Shown here piece after piece: positions 36,210 to 45,412 of a stretch of 64,000 nucleotides of DNA (the first letter of the stretch is position 1; the number at the start of each line of letters is the position of its first letter). Position numbers and translations under genes: made by a program. The stretch is from Pseudoalteromonas sp. 3D05 (GTDB lineage: Bacteria; Pseudomonadota; Gammaproteobacteria; Enterobacterales; Alteromonadaceae), in contig NZ_PDUS01000001.1 of assembly GCF_002723455.1 (NCBI RefSeq), positions 440,038-504,037 on the forward strand, in the 5' to 3' direction. The notes below the pieces were generated by a model. That model made no database searches. It had not been told where the DNA came from and saw nothing but the letters and a program-made list of their open reading frames with translations.

Positions 36210-37895
36210 ATGCAACCAACACCCCAGCATTTAGCCAACTTATTTAAACAAACCCATGAAATGTTACGTTTGTATTATAATAAAAGCCAATGGCCCTCAA
36301 TATACCCACTTTTATCTAAGCAGGCTGAACAGTTTTATAATTTATATGAAACCCATCCAAATGCATTACAGGCTCAACTATGCCTCTATGTTTCTGATTT
36401 TGGCTACACTACAAACTTAGTTGTTAATCAGTGTGTTATTGTAGCGGCACTTTGCAAAAGCTTAAATTACAATTCACAAGTTAGCCAACAACTCATAGCC
36501 GTTTGCTTAACAAACTACCTATGCGTTCAAACTCAAACTAACAAACTTGCCGCTCAACAGCCTTTAAATAACGAAGAAAAAAAACAGTGGCAGGCACGTC
36601 ATCAACTTGCTGTAAAATTATTGCAGTCAGCTAACCTGCCCTCTACCGATATAGCCCGAATTTTAGCTCCATTAAACAAATACAAACAAGCATTGCTGAG
36701 TGCGCCAAAAATAATGATTTACGATGGTGCTACTACTCTCGTAGCGTTGGCCAATATTATTGCTATGAATATTACTTACAGGGCGGCTAATGACCACGTT
36801 AATCTATATAAAGCGATTGCTGATATATATATTAGAACGCCAAATAGTTTCGCACAAAATGCACTTAAAAAGTTAGTAGAAAATATTGGCCCTTACCTAC
36901 CTGGTAGTCATGTTAATATAGCAGAACAGTCACTCACGTATGTATGCAGCAAAACACATAATAAACATATTCTAATTGATTTAAACGATACTAAAAGAGC
37001 AAGATGGCATGGTGTTGCTGCAAAATTAGATTGCAATGCAAAACAACGTCCAACAAAAGATAAACGACTTTTATTTAGTATTTGGTTTAATGAACACATA
37101 CCTGCAGTGGATAGTGATCCGATTAATGAGCAAGATAATATTCTTCAGCTGATTGGTAATCTGAAAATACAAAAAGAATACTCGTATCGTAATTTAGAAA
37201 AGTTATTAAACGGCCACACCAAGACAATTGATATTTTAAAAGAGGCTGTCAAACCCTATAATAAAGAACATTTGGCCGCAAAGGATTTACGCCATTGCTT
37301 AACCATGGTGGGAATTGATAACGCGCCTGCAATTATTCAACGAGTGCTTTTTGAGCAGCTCGTTGATATACAACGTCATCCATTAAAAGAACACATAAAA
37401 GTGCGCTTAACAGCCATAACGCGCTTATTGTCTTTATTATTAAGTAAACAAACTGAAATACAGTTTGAACAAGTATCACTTCCTTTATATGCGTATATAA
37501 ATTATCTACTAACCCACTCTAGTAATAAATTGAGTCGCAAAACCTTGTGTGAAAAAGACCCAAAAACGAATATTAGCCTACCAATTTCTTGGCTATTTGG
37601 CGTAAATAATCATAATGTAGAAGAGTTAAGCGTGTTTTTGTTACAACTACTGGATGATAACCCATGGACACAAGCGCTACTTGATGCCGAGCAACAGACC
37701 AAACAGCACCTTTCAGCAAAAGCAAAACTATGGGTCGCGCTTAAAGTCATTACATTAAACGTTTATCAGCCCCACATGCCTAACAGCAGCTGGCAAAAAC
37801 AAACGCTAGATAGTATTTTAAAAGATCTTGGCTGGGAGAGCATTACGAATTTTTATGCACAATTGCCACCATTACATTTGTCATCTAGCGTATAA
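36210..37895 (+). CDS. helical protein resembling degenerate HD-GYP/HDOD
   Basis: A 561-residue cytosolic protein, nearly all alpha-helical. The N-terminal half (QVSQQLIAVCLTNY, then KKQWQARHQLAVKLLQSANLP) recalls an HD-GYP fold, but no HD pair is seen. The C-terminal half, with LIGNLKIQKEYSYRNLEKLLNG, then LRHCLTMVGIDNAPAIIQRVLFEQLV, recalls an HDOD domain, also without catalytic residues. This points to a non-enzymatic signalling or scaffold role, but it is an impression from pattern, not a firm assignment. Weak ribosome-binding site; probably an operon with the DUF3192-like gene. Confidence 0.6.
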   Translation: MQPTPQHLANLFKQTHEMLRLYYNKSQWPSIYPLLSKQAEQFYNLYETHPNALQAQLCLYVSDFGYTTNLVVNQCVIVAALCKSLNYNSQVSQQLIAVCLTNYLCVQTQTNKLAAQQPLNNEEKKQWQARHQLAVKLLQSANLPSTDIARILAPLNKYKQALLSAPKIMIYDGATTLVALANIIAMNITYRAANDHVNLYKAIADIYIRTPNSFAQNALKKLVENIGPYLPGSHVNIAEQSLTYVCSKTHNKHILIDLNDTKRARWHGVAAKLDCNAKQRPTKDKRLLFSIWFNEHIPAVDSDPINEQDNILQLIGNLKIQKEYSYRNLEKLLNGHTKTIDILKEAVKPYNKEHLAAKDLRHCLTMVGIDNAPAIIQRVLFEQLVDIQRHPLKEHIKVRLTAITRLLSLLLSKQTEIQFEQVSLPLYAYINYLLTHSSNKLSRKTLCEKDPKTNISLPISWLFGVNNHNVEELSVFLLQLLDDNPWTQALLDAEQQTKQHLSAKAKLWVALKVITLNVYQPHMPNSSWQKQTLDSILKDLGWESITNFYAQLPPLHLSSSV

Positions 37896-38067
37896 TAGAC
37901 GCACTTTATTAGACATATTGCCTAATTTAGCGGGTTTTAGTGGAAATCTCTTGAATAAATTGCTATAAAAGCCGCTTAAATTTTCAAACTCATTAACGTA
38001 AATATCTAACAAGCAGTCGCAAAAACACATGCGATGTATTTACGTCACCGCTTAATAGGAAAAATTC

Positions 38068-39075
38068 ATGGCTAAACAAACCATCACAGTAATCAAAGGC
38101 GACGGCATTGGCCCAAGTATCATTGATTCAGCTCTTGAGATATTACAAGCCGCAGGATGCGATTTTGATTACGAATTCGTTGATGCAGGTCTAGCCGCGT
38201 TAGAAAAAACAGGTGAATTATTACCTCAGGACACTATCGATACCATTGCGCGTAATAAAATTACTCTCAAAGGGCCATTAACCACACCTGTGGGTGAAGG
38301 CTTTACATCAATTAACGTTACTTTACGTAAGCAATTTGGTTTATACGCAAACGTTCGTCCAGTAAAATCATTTGTTGGTACAAAAGCACGCTACGAAGAC
38401 ATCGACATCATTACAGTTCGTGAAAACACACAAGGGATGTACTCTGGCCTTGGTCAAGTCGTTTCAGAAGATGGTACTGAAGCACAAGCAATGTCAATGA
38501 TCACACGTGAAGGCGCTGAAAAGATCTTAACCTTTGCTTATGACCTTGCTGTGCGTGAAGGCCGTAAAAAAGTAACGGCTGTACATAAAGCCAATATCTT
38601 AAAGTCTACGTCAGGTTTATTCTTAAAAGTAGCACGCGAAGTTGCTGAACGTTATCCTGAAATTGAATCAACAGAAATGATTGTTGATGCAACGTGTATG
38701 AAACTAGTAATGAGCCCTGAAGAATTTGATGTTATCGTTACAACTAATTTATTCGGCGACATTTTATCAGATTTATGTGCGGGCCTTGTTGGTGGGTTAG
38801 GTATGGCACCAGGTGCTAACATTGGTGAAGATGCTGCAATCTTTGAAGCTGTTCACGGCAGCGCGCCTGACATTGCGGGTAAAAACCTTGCCAATCCAAC
38901 GTCTGTGATTTTAGCGTCAATTCAAATGTTAGAGCATTTAGAAATGGCTGATACAGCAGAGCGTATTCGTAGCGCTGTTGCTGAGGTAATTAAATCTGGG
39001 GATCGTACAACGCGTGACTTAGGTGGTAGCCACGGAACAACTGACTTTACACAATCAGTAATTGACCATTTATAA
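38068..39075 (+). CDS. NAD-dependent isocitrate dehydrogenase
   Basis: Beta-decarboxylating dehydrogenase of 335 residues, the short NAD+-type isocitrate dehydrogenase of the citric acid cycle. Substrate-binding motifs are TRENTQGMYSG-like (VRENTQGMYSGLGQ) and DILSDLCAGLVGGLG. The coenzyme loop reads HGSAPDIAGKNLANP, with Asp-Ile where NADP enzymes have Lys-Tyr, which favours NAD+. Isopropylmalate and homoisocitrate dehydrogenases are alternatives but lack ENTQG-type binding segments. AGGAAAA precedes the ATG and a strong terminator follows; it is a single-gene unit. Confidence 0.9.
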   Translation: MAKQTITVIKGDGIGPSIIDSALEILQAAGCDFDYEFVDAGLAALEKTGELLPQDTIDTIARNKITLKGPLTTPVGEGFTSINVTLRKQFGLYANVRPVKSFVGTKARYEDIDIITVRENTQGMYSGLGQVVSEDGTEAQAMSMITREGAEKILTFAYDLAVREGRKKVTAVHKANILKSTSGLFLKVAREVAERYPEIESTEMIVDATCMKLVMSPEEFDVIVTTNLFGDILSDLCAGLVGGLGMAPGANIGEDAAIFEAVHGSAPDIAGKNLANPTSVILASIQMLEHLEMADTAERIRSAVAEVIKSGDRTTRDLGGSHGTTDFTQSVIDHL

Positions 39076-39099
39076 TTTAAACATAGATTTAAAATTTGA

Positions 39100-39127
39100 A
39101 AGGCCAGTTTAATAACTGGCCTTTTTT
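39100..39127 (+). terminator. terminator after isocitrate dehydrogenase
   Basis: AAGGCCAGTT and AACTGGCCTT pair around TAAT, followed by a T run. It sits between convergent genes, about 25 bases after the dehydrogenase stop, and may serve both. Confidence 0.9.
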
Positions 39128-39139
39128 ATGACTAAAACT

Positions 39140-42124
39140 TTACCAAGTGCGTCTACTAACGAATACTAAAACAAATATTAAAGCCCAACCAAGCGAACCA
39201 CCTCCTGAGCTGGCTTCCTTTTCTTTTACTGAAACAGTCACCGTTTTGTTTACTGATTGGTTTGTTTTAGAGTCTGTTACGGTGAGTATTACTTGATAAC
39301 TTCCCGCACTGTCATAGGTATAACTTGGTGATTCACTAACGCTTGTTGAGCCGTCTCCAAATTCCCAGCTGTAGGTGTAGTCACCAAAACCACCTGTCGC
39401 TTGAGCACTAAACGCTGCAACTAAGTTAGTAGCCGTGAAATCGACTGAGACAGATAAAGGCACAACTGCCGACACATTCTTTGTAGAACTTGTCGTTTGA
39501 TTTAAACTGTCTGTAACCGTTACTGTAATCGCATAACTGCCGCTAAAACGATAGTTGTGTGTAACAGTATCAGATAATGCGGTGTTACCATCGCCAAAAT
39601 CCCATTGATAGGTATAAGGTGCTAAACCACCCGACGCAGTGACAAAACCAGTTAAATTACTTTCATTTACTGAAGCCTCGAAATCGTTGAAACCTAAAGG
39701 CTGTGTTAGCAGGATTTCTTGGCTCTCAACCGTTTTTTCACCTGATTCCGTGAGTCGGCTAAAGGTAACTAAATAACGTCCATATTCCGTGTAGATTGCG
39801 GTAGGGTTTAACTCCTCACTTTTAACGCCATTACCAAATTGCCACTCAAAACTATCTGTTGGTGACAGCTGTAAGCCACTAACCTCGAATGTGACAGCCA
39901 AATCATTTGCCGTGTAGGTTATCCCCAGATTTTCTAAGTAGCTTAAATCAACTTCAATCGTTGAATTATCTACAGCCTGATCAGCAATAGAGAAGCCAAA
40001 GCCAAATGGTGTCAATTTAACGCCAGACTGTGGCTGCACTGAAAAACTATAATCAGTAGCATCATTAAATTCACTGATAGCGGCAAGATTGTTATCACCT
40101 AAGCCTTGGCGTTGCTCATATAGGCTAAACGCTGCATCCCTTAATTGAATTTCTGTATTAGCAGGGCTTTGCGTTGTACCTCTTGCGATCATATTTTGAT
40201 CAGCATCTACCACTAAAATAAAGCCTTCACCTGGGTGTTCTGAAGTATTGTTGTTTTCATAATCGGTGCTAGATAACCACAGTAACAAACCCGGTGAGTA
40301 TTGCTCTTTTTGCAAGCCGCTATCTATCCCTTCGTAGTTTCTTAACTGTAAATAATAATGTTTGGCTGTATCGTAAATATAAGCACCGACACGTGAGAAG
40401 CCAGCTAACTCAAAGTTAGTCTTTAGTTCAGCATTATCTTCCCAAACCACTTCCCCCTGCTGTATTAATTTTAAGTCATCAAACACAATACCAAAATAAT
40501 TAACATAGCTATCAGTTACATATCGAAGCTCTAATGTTACCGTTTCGCCAGCGTAAGCAGACAAGTCAAATTGATGTATTAAATAATTGTTAGGAAGCTT
40601 TGCATCGCTATTTGATAAAGAATCACCCGTTATGTAGGGCCCTAAATTAAAATAATATGGGTTATTAGTCTTTGTGTATTGTGATGAAATCGCTTCGCCA
40701 TTTACAATTACCTGAGCATAGTCATAATCATCTTCAATACCATAAAAAGTGGTTAATTCAAGTAACGTTTGTTCACTCGTAGCAGGGATAGCAATTGACT
40801 TCCTCATTGTATTAATTAAGTTATTTCCATTGCCTGAGTAGTATTGAAACTTACCCTCAACAGCTGAAAAAAATGATTTTAATTTCGCAGGGAGTTTAAC
40901 TTTAATTTGATTCAAGTCGTCTGTGGTCGCACTTGTGTGATGTAACACCTGATTTGTTTGTGCATTCACTTCGCTTAGATCAAACGTAAGTTGATTTAAC
41001 CAATTACCACCGTAACGGTTTTGCAGATACTCCAATGCATAGGGACTAAACATTACGGGCTCAGACCCCCTAGGGTTTCCCGCCCAACTGCCCCCAGACA
41101 TGACTGACCACGATGCAACCGGTTCTCCAATATCTGAATTATTTAAGTCATACTCATCTGGTAAACCTAAATCATGACCAAACTCATGCACAACAACACC
41201 AATACCAGCGTCGAGTGGATTAATTGTATACCCAAACAGATCGATAGGACTGTTTGGCAAGTTACTCGGCTGAAACTGATCATTATAAACATAGAAACGA
41301 TGTGACCATATCGCATCTGACCCTAACACTCCGCCTCCAGCTTCTTCACCTACGCTTGCATGAAAAATCATTACGTGGTCAATGATACCATTGGGTTCAT
41401 TTGTAATGCCGTCACCATCTATATCATCTAAATCTGTTAAATCGTATTGCGATAAATCAATATTAAACTTATCAACTGCTTTTTCGACGGCTTCTTTAAC
41501 TAAACTTGGTGCATCGATGTCTTTATCATCCCCGACCCTTTCGCCGTAAGCTTTGGCATTTTTGTCCGCACGTACCCAACCAAATACTTCACCAGTGAAT
41601 GAAAGCGTATTACCTGAGGCTTGTTGATAATACTGATAAGCGCTATTGAGAGTTTGACCATCCGGTCCATCATAACCTTGCGTTGAAAATAACATGTGTT
41701 GGTAATGCTGTTTATCATACAAAGGGTAAAACATCGCTGTATCTGATTCCTCTAAGCCATTTTCGTCGTAGGGTAAATCAGGGAAATCGACCAAAATAAC
41801 CAATACCTTTACAGTAGTTGAGATGTCATTTGGTGTTAGTGAAGAAGCAAATGATTTATTAAGATGCTGTGTTTTTTTTAGCGAGGGAGGAATGTTCTTT
41901 TGCAGCCTACTTGGATAATATTGCGTTGGGGTGCCTATAAAGCTTGCAATTGCAGCTTCCTTATTATGCAACTCATTCAGCTCACCTCGCTTGTTTAACC
42001 AATAAAGAATTCGTTCTTTATTAACTACCCCTATATCGGTTGGGCTAGAATGTTGTGGTTTAGCACTTACATGCCCTACAAACAATGAGATAACGGCAAT
42101 TACTATCACATATAAACGTTTCAT
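39140..42124 (-). CDS. secreted M6-family metalloprotease with PKD repeats and GlyGly-CTERM tail
   Basis: Large exported zinc protease of the immune-inhibitor-A (M6) group, 994 residues. A signal peptide ends at VSA (about 21); the zinc motif is in VVHEFGHDLGLPDEYDL near residue 311. An immune-inhibitor-A-type beta region follows, then three PKD-like domains (roughly 700-785, 805-880, 890-970) with FEWQFGNG, YQWDFGDGNT and YSWEFGDGST. The C-terminus is SSGGGSLGW, a hydrophobic helix, then SRRTW, a GlyGly-CTERM signal normally processed by rhombosortase after type II secretion. Role probably extracellular protein degradation. Start supported by TAGGAA. Confidence 0.92.
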   Translation of the reverse strand: MKRLYVIVIAVISLFVGHVSAKPQHSSPTDIGVVNKERILYWLNKRGELNELHNKEAAIASFIGTPTQYYPSRLQKNIPPSLKKTQHLNKSFASSLTPNDISTTVKVLVILVDFPDLPYDENGLEESDTAMFYPLYDKQHYQHMLFSTQGYDGPDGQTLNSAYQYYQQASGNTLSFTGEVFGWVRADKNAKAYGERVGDDKDIDAPSLVKEAVEKAVDKFNIDLSQYDLTDLDDIDGDGITNEPNGIIDHVMIFHASVGEEAGGGVLGSDAIWSHRFYVYNDQFQPSNLPNSPIDLFGYTINPLDAGIGVVVHEFGHDLGLPDEYDLNNSDIGEPVASWSVMSGGSWAGNPRGSEPVMFSPYALEYLQNRYGGNWLNQLTFDLSEVNAQTNQVLHHTSATTDDLNQIKVKLPAKLKSFFSAVEGKFQYYSGNGNNLINTMRKSIAIPATSEQTLLELTTFYGIEDDYDYAQVIVNGEAISSQYTKTNNPYYFNLGPYITGDSLSNSDAKLPNNYLIHQFDLSAYAGETVTLELRYVTDSYVNYFGIVFDDLKLIQQGEVVWEDNAELKTNFELAGFSRVGAYIYDTAKHYYLQLRNYEGIDSGLQKEQYSPGLLLWLSSTDYENNNTSEHPGEGFILVVDADQNMIARGTTQSPANTEIQLRDAAFSLYEQRQGLGDNNLAAISEFNDATDYSFSVQPQSGVKLTPFGFGFSIADQAVDNSTIEVDLSYLENLGITYTANDLAVTFEVSGLQLSPTDSFEWQFGNGVKSEELNPTAIYTEYGRYLVTFSRLTESGEKTVESQEILLTQPLGFNDFEASVNESNLTGFVTASGGLAPYTYQWDFGDGNTALSDTVTHNYRFSGSYAITVTVTDSLNQTTSSTKNVSAVVPLSVSVDFTATNLVAAFSAQATGGFGDYTYSWEFGDGSTSVSESPSYTYDSAGSYQVILTVTDSKTNQSVNKTVTVSVKEKEASSGGGSLGWALIFVLVFVSRRTW

Positions 42125-42315
42125 AAAAATTCCTACTGCAGATTATGATGTAATAATAGCAAAGTAAAACCATGTTCACATTAATGAAACGTTGGCAAAG
42201 ATATAGAAATGCATAAAGACTGCATATAAAAATACTATTCCTTACTTTTAATTTAAAAAACAACCATAAAAAGCTCAATAAAGAAATTTCAATGCAAATT
42301 AAACACGTTCTTAGG

Positions 42316-42344
42316 TTGACATTGAACTACAAAAGCCTTAAAAA
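42316..42344 (+). promoter_or_regulatory. candidate sigma-70 promoter of the ilv leader
   Basis: A perfect TTGACA (42316-42321) is followed after 17 bases by TAAAAA (42339-42344). A start near 42351 would precede the ilv leader ATG by about 70 bases. A palindrome, TATACG-N5-CGTATA (42370-42386), lies between and could be a protein site. Confidence 0.6.
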
Positions 42345-42423
42345 TAACCTATTAGAACAAAAAATCATATATACGTTATTCGTATAGGTTTATTACCCAA
42401 TTATTTTATAAAAAGAAATTAAA

Positions 42424-42495
42424 ATGAAACATCAAATTCGCTTTGGAAATGTACTCGTACTGGTCTTAGTCTTAAGTCCAGCGGGGATGTATTGA
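42424..42495 (+). CDS. ilv leader peptide (23 aa, Val/Leu-rich)
   Basis: A 23-codon frame starting MKHQIRFGN contains VLVLVLVL (four Val, four Leu codons in a row), then SPAGMY. It lies upstream of ilvIH and is followed by a strong terminator, the usual design of branched-chain amino acid attenuators such as ivbL. A ribosome stalled at Val or Leu codons would favour an antiterminator: AGCGGGG (42480-42486, end of the leader frame) can pair with CCCCGCT (42520-42526), the 5' arm of the terminator. Notably, E. coli ilvIH is not controlled this way, but by Lrp. AAGAAATTAA lies upstream of the ATG. Confidence 0.9.
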   Translation: MKHQIRFGNVLVLVLVLSPAGMY

Positions 42496-42515
42496 AAAGT
42501 GAAAACGCTTTTTAA

Positions 42516-42544
42516 AAACCCCCGCTAATAACGGGGGTTTTTTT
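42516..42544 (+). terminator. ilv attenuator terminator
   Basis: AACCCCCG and CGGGGGTT pair around CTAATAA and are followed by seven Ts. It ends the leader RNA unless translation stalls in the Val/Leu run. Confidence 0.93.
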
Positions 42545-42587
42545 ATGCATTGAAATACGACTTGGTAAATAAAAGACCAAAAAAATA

Positions 42588-42640
42588 CTAGGGTCTGTTG
42601 ACCTTTCAAGGTTAAATTTGCAAAGGTCAACAGACCCTAG
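42588..42640. repeat. 53-bp palindromic element (MITE-like) between ilv attenuator and ilvI
   Basis: CTAGGGTCTGTTGACCTTT and its exact reverse complement form 19-base perfect arms around a 15-base AT-rich centre. Read as a mobile element, it would be 15-base inverted ends beginning GGTCTGTTGACC flanked by CTAG duplications, a target-site style seen with IS5-group elements. It contains no gene. It lies eight bases upstream of the ilvI ribosome-binding site, so the transcript would carry a very stable hairpin there. No second copy was seen in the window. Confidence 0.8.
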
Positions 42641-42658
42641 GTACATAGAGGAATGAGG

Positions 42659-44383
42659 ATGAGTACACAGCAATATAATGGTTCTGAGCTAGTTGTTCGG
42701 GCATTAAAAGAGTTAAAGGTTAAATATATTTTTGGCTACCCAGGCGGATCCGTTTTAGATTTATATGATGCGCTATTTCAACAAGATGATGTTGAACATA
42801 TTTTAGTGCGTCATGAACAGGCAGCAACACACATGGCTGACGGATATGCCCGTGCAACAGGAGAAGTAGGTGTCGTACTGGCAACCTCCGGACCTGGCGC
42901 TACAAACTGTATTACCGGCATAGCAACAGCTTACATGGACTCAATCCCTATGGTGGTTTTGTCAGGTCAAGTACCTACCAGTTTAATCGGTGATGATGCA
43001 TTCCAAGAAACCGATATTGTCGGTTGTTCACGCCCTATCGTAAAACACAGTTTTAACTGTCGAAGTGCAGAGGAAATACCAGCTATATTGGCAAAAGCAT
43101 TTTATATTGCCAGCACTGGACGACCAGGCCCCGTGGTTGTTGAACTGCCAAAAGATATGCTTAACCCTTCTGTTAAATATGATTTTAAGTTCCCTGAATC
43201 AACAGAGTTACGCACATATAACCCGAACACAAAAGGTCACTCTAAACAAATACGCAAAGCCGTAAATGCGATTCTTGAGGCTAAGAAGTTAGTTATTTAT
43301 TCAGGTGGCGGTATTGTTATTTCTAATACATCTGAGCAACTAACACACCTGGTAGAGTCACTAAATGCACCGATAACAAACACTTTAATGGGCTTAGGTG
43401 GTATCTCAGGCGTTCACCCTAACTTTATTGGTATGCTAGGCATGCATGGCAGTTTGGAAGCAAATAAAGCGATGGCTAATGCTGATGTTATTTTGGCATT
43501 AGGCGCACGTTTTGATGACCGAGTAACAAATAATGTTAAGAAGTTTTGTCCCAATGCAACAATTGTCCATGTTGATGTTGATCCCACTTCTATCTCTAAA
43601 ACAATAAAAGCACATATCCCTGTTGTAGGATGTTTAGCCACAGTCCTTGAACAACTGCAAACGGCAATTGATAAGAGCTCAATCAATATTGACCGTAGCG
43701 CGCAAGAAGATTGGTGGCGACAAATTATAAGTTGGCGAGAGCAAAAATGCTTAAGCTACAGTACTGAAGGTGAAAAAATAAAACCTCAAGCGGTAATTGA
43801 AGCAATATATAAAGCGACTAACGGCGATGCATATATCAGTTCAGATGTGGGTCAGCACCAAATGTTTGCTGCTCAATACTACCCTTTTAAAAATCCGCGC
43901 CAATGGATTAACTCTGGCGGCCTAGGCACCATGGGGTTTGGTCTTCCTGCTGCTATGGGGGTCAAGTTAGCATTCCCTGACAAAGAGTCTATTTGTGTCA
44001 CCGGTGATGGCTCGATTCAGATGAATATTCAAGAGCTCTCAACCTGCTTACAATACAATCTTGCTGTTAAAGTTGTTTCATTAAATAACCGTTCTTTAGG
44101 CATGGTAAGACAATGGCAAGATATGATGTACAGCGGCCGACATTCATCCTCATATATGGATTCACTCCCTGATTTTGTTAAATTAGCTGAAAGTTATGGC
44201 CATGTGGGTATTCGCGTAGACACTTTGGATCAATTACAGCCGGCTATTGAAAAAGCAATGTCTATTAATGACAGGCTAGTATTCCTTGATATCTGTGTTG
44301 ATGAAAAAGAGCATGTATACCCAATGCAAATAAAGCTTGGTGCAGTAGATGAAATGTGGTTGCGTAAAGGAGTAAAAGCATAA
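42659..44383 (+). CDS. ilvI: acetolactate synthase, catalytic subunit (IlvI type)
   Basis: Thiamine-diphosphate enzyme that joins two pyruvates to 2-acetolactate, or pyruvate and 2-oxobutyrate to acetohydroxybutyrate, at the head of valine, leucine and isoleucine synthesis. Characteristic are [10 protein letters not shown] with the catalytic Glu in [14 protein letters not shown], the FAD region, and the ThDP motif [14 protein letters not shown] with [14 protein letters not shown]. The sequence is closest in my reading to E. coli IlvI rather than IlvB or IlvG. Start taken at 42659, spaced correctly from GAGGA; the ATG two codons earlier is too close. The stop overlaps ilvH by one base. Confidence 0.95.
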   Translation: MSTQQYNGSELVVRALKELKVKYIFGYPGGSVLDLYDALFQQDDVEHILVRHEQAATHMADGYARATGEVGVVLATSGPGATNCITGIATAYMDSIPMVVLSGQVPTSLIGDDAFQETDIVGCSRPIVKHSFNCRSAEEIPAILAKAFYIASTGRPGPVVVELPKDMLNPSVKYDFKFPESTELRTYNPNTKGHSKQIRKAVNAILEAKKLVIYSGGGIVISNTSEQLTHLVESLNAPITNTLMGLGGISGVHPNFIGMLGMHGSLEANKAMANADVILALGARFDDRVTNNVKKFCPNATIVHVDVDPTSISKTIKAHIPVVGCLATVLEQLQTAIDKSSINIDRSAQEDWWRQIISWREQKCLSYSTEGEKIKPQAVIEAIYKATNGDAYISSDVGQHQMFAAQYYPFKNPRQWINSGGLGTMGFGLPAAMGVKLAFPDKESICVTGDGSIQMNIQELSTCLQYNLAVKVVSLNNRSLGMVRQWQDMMYSGRHSSSYMDSLPDFVKLAESYGHVGIRVDTLDQLQPAIEKAMSINDRLVFLDICVDEKEHVYPMQIKLGAVDEMWLRKGVKA

Positions 44384-44880
44384 TGCGTCGTATCTTATCA
44401 ATTTTATTAGAAAATGAGCCTGGGTCACTATCACGTATAGTAGGCTTATTCTCGCAACGTGCTTATAACATAGATAGTTTGACAGTAGGCACAACCGATG
44501 ATCACTCACTGTCACGCATTACAATTACAACACTTGGTGATGACAGAATAGTCGAACAAATTACAAAACAAGTTAATAAACTAGTTGATGTTCTAAAAAT
44601 CATTGATCTTACAGAAATGGCGCATATTGAGCGTGAATTGTTGTTAGTTAAAGTTTTTGCTCAAGATGAAACTAAACGTGCTGCTGTAACTCGTGTCGTG
44701 GATGTATTTCAAGGTGCTATTTTAGACATGGGTAGAAACAGCTATACTTTGCAACTGGTAAGTAGCACAGACAAAATAGAGTCTTTTCTAGATACATTAC
44801 GACATGAAACTGATGTAATAGAAGTTGTTCGTTCTGGAGCCGTTGGTATTGGCAGGGGAGACAAAGCGCTTAAAGCTTAA
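44383..44880 (+). CDS. ilvH: acetolactate synthase, regulatory subunit (IlvH type)
   Basis: Small regulatory subunit of 165 residues that activates the catalytic subunit and confers valine feedback inhibition. The N-terminal ACT domain reads RRILSILLENEPGSLSRIVGLFSQRAYNIDSLTVG, nearly identical in pattern to E. coli IlvH (163 residues). The C-terminal half is the ALS_ss_C domain. Its ATG overlaps the ilvI stop (TAATG), ensuring coupled synthesis. A strong terminator follows, so the operon is leader-ilvI-ilvH. Confidence 0.96.
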   Translation: MRRILSILLENEPGSLSRIVGLFSQRAYNIDSLTVGTTDDHSLSRITITTLGDDRIVEQITKQVNKLVDVLKIIDLTEMAHIERELLLVKVFAQDETKRAAVTRVVDVFQGAILDMGRNSYTLQLVSSTDKIESFLDTLRHETDVIEVVRSGAVGIGRGDKALKA

Positions 44881-44889
44881 CAGACACTA

Positions 44890-44916
44890 AAAAAGGGCTT
44901 AACAGCCCTTTTTTAT
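44890..44916 (+). terminator. terminator after ilvIH
   Basis: AAAAAGGGCT and AGCCCTTTTT pair around TAAC, ending in a T run. The flanking A and T runs make it usable for the convergent HU gene too. Confidence 0.9.
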
Positions 44917-44933
44917 TTGTTCAGATAACTCTA

Positions 44934-45209
44934 TTAAGGGTTAACTTGGTCTTTAAGACCTTTGCCTGCTTTGAAGCTTGGGATAGTGGCAGCTGAAATT
45001 TGAATCTCCGCACCTGTTTGTGGGTTACGGCCTGTACGTGCAGCACGCTCTTTTACAGAGAAAGTACCAAAACCAACTAGTGCGACTGAATTACCTTCTT
45101 TTAATGAAGTTGTCACTGCACCAGTGAATGCATCAAGTGCACGTGTAGCTGCTGCTTTAGAGATTTCTGCATCAGTAGCGATTTTTTCAACTAATTGAGC
45201 TTTATTCAT
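44934..45209 (-). CDS. hupB: HU-family nucleoid protein
   Basis: Small DNA-bending nucleoid protein, 91 residues. The sequence [28 protein letters not shown] and the arm [25 protein letters not shown] match E. coli HupB more closely than HupA (KERAARTG rather than NHRAERTG). The arm ends with the conserved Arg-Asn-Pro. It follows ilvIH convergently and has its own promoter region. In E. coli hupB lies after lon, so the location differs here, and the symbol rests on sequence resemblance only. Confidence 0.93.
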   Translation of the reverse strand: MNKAQLVEKIATDAEISKAAATRALDAFTGAVTTSLKEGNSVALVGFGTFSVKERAARTGRNPQTGAEIQISAATIPSFKAGKGLKDQVNP

Positions 45210-45326
45210 TTGTTAAATTCCTATTCGTTATTATTTTGCCTTCGCAAAACCTATCTTTATGCATTTTTAAACTGATGGCAACAGCAAATTGCCATTTTTG
45301 CGTAAATTATTAAAAAATGTGCAAAA

Positions 45327-45356
45327 TTTATAACTATTGTCGTCAAAAAGCGACAA
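45327..45356 (-). promoter_or_regulatory. candidate HU promoter over a small palindrome
   Basis: On the minus strand TTGTCG and TATAAA are 18 bases apart, about 120 bases upstream of the HU start. The -35 region overlaps an inverted repeat, ATTGTCG-N8-CGACAAT (45336-45357). Confidence 0.4.
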
Positions 45357-45412
45357 TAAACAACAATTCAAAGCAAAATAATGCCTAAATATAACCATAT
45401 TTAAATTTAAAA

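Noticed and set aside
37891..37896. TATAAT at the end of the HDOD-like gene as promoter for isocitrate dehydrogenase
   Set aside because: No acceptable -35 hexamer at 16-18 bases upstream, and it overlaps the coding end.
42060..42278. 72-residue open frame overlapping the protease start region
   Set aside because: Mostly intergenic AT-rich sequence in another frame of the protease signal peptide; no ribosome-binding site.
45336..45357. ATTGTCG-N8-CGACAAT hairpin as a terminator
   Set aside because: No T run in either direction at the right place; more probably part of the HU promoter region.
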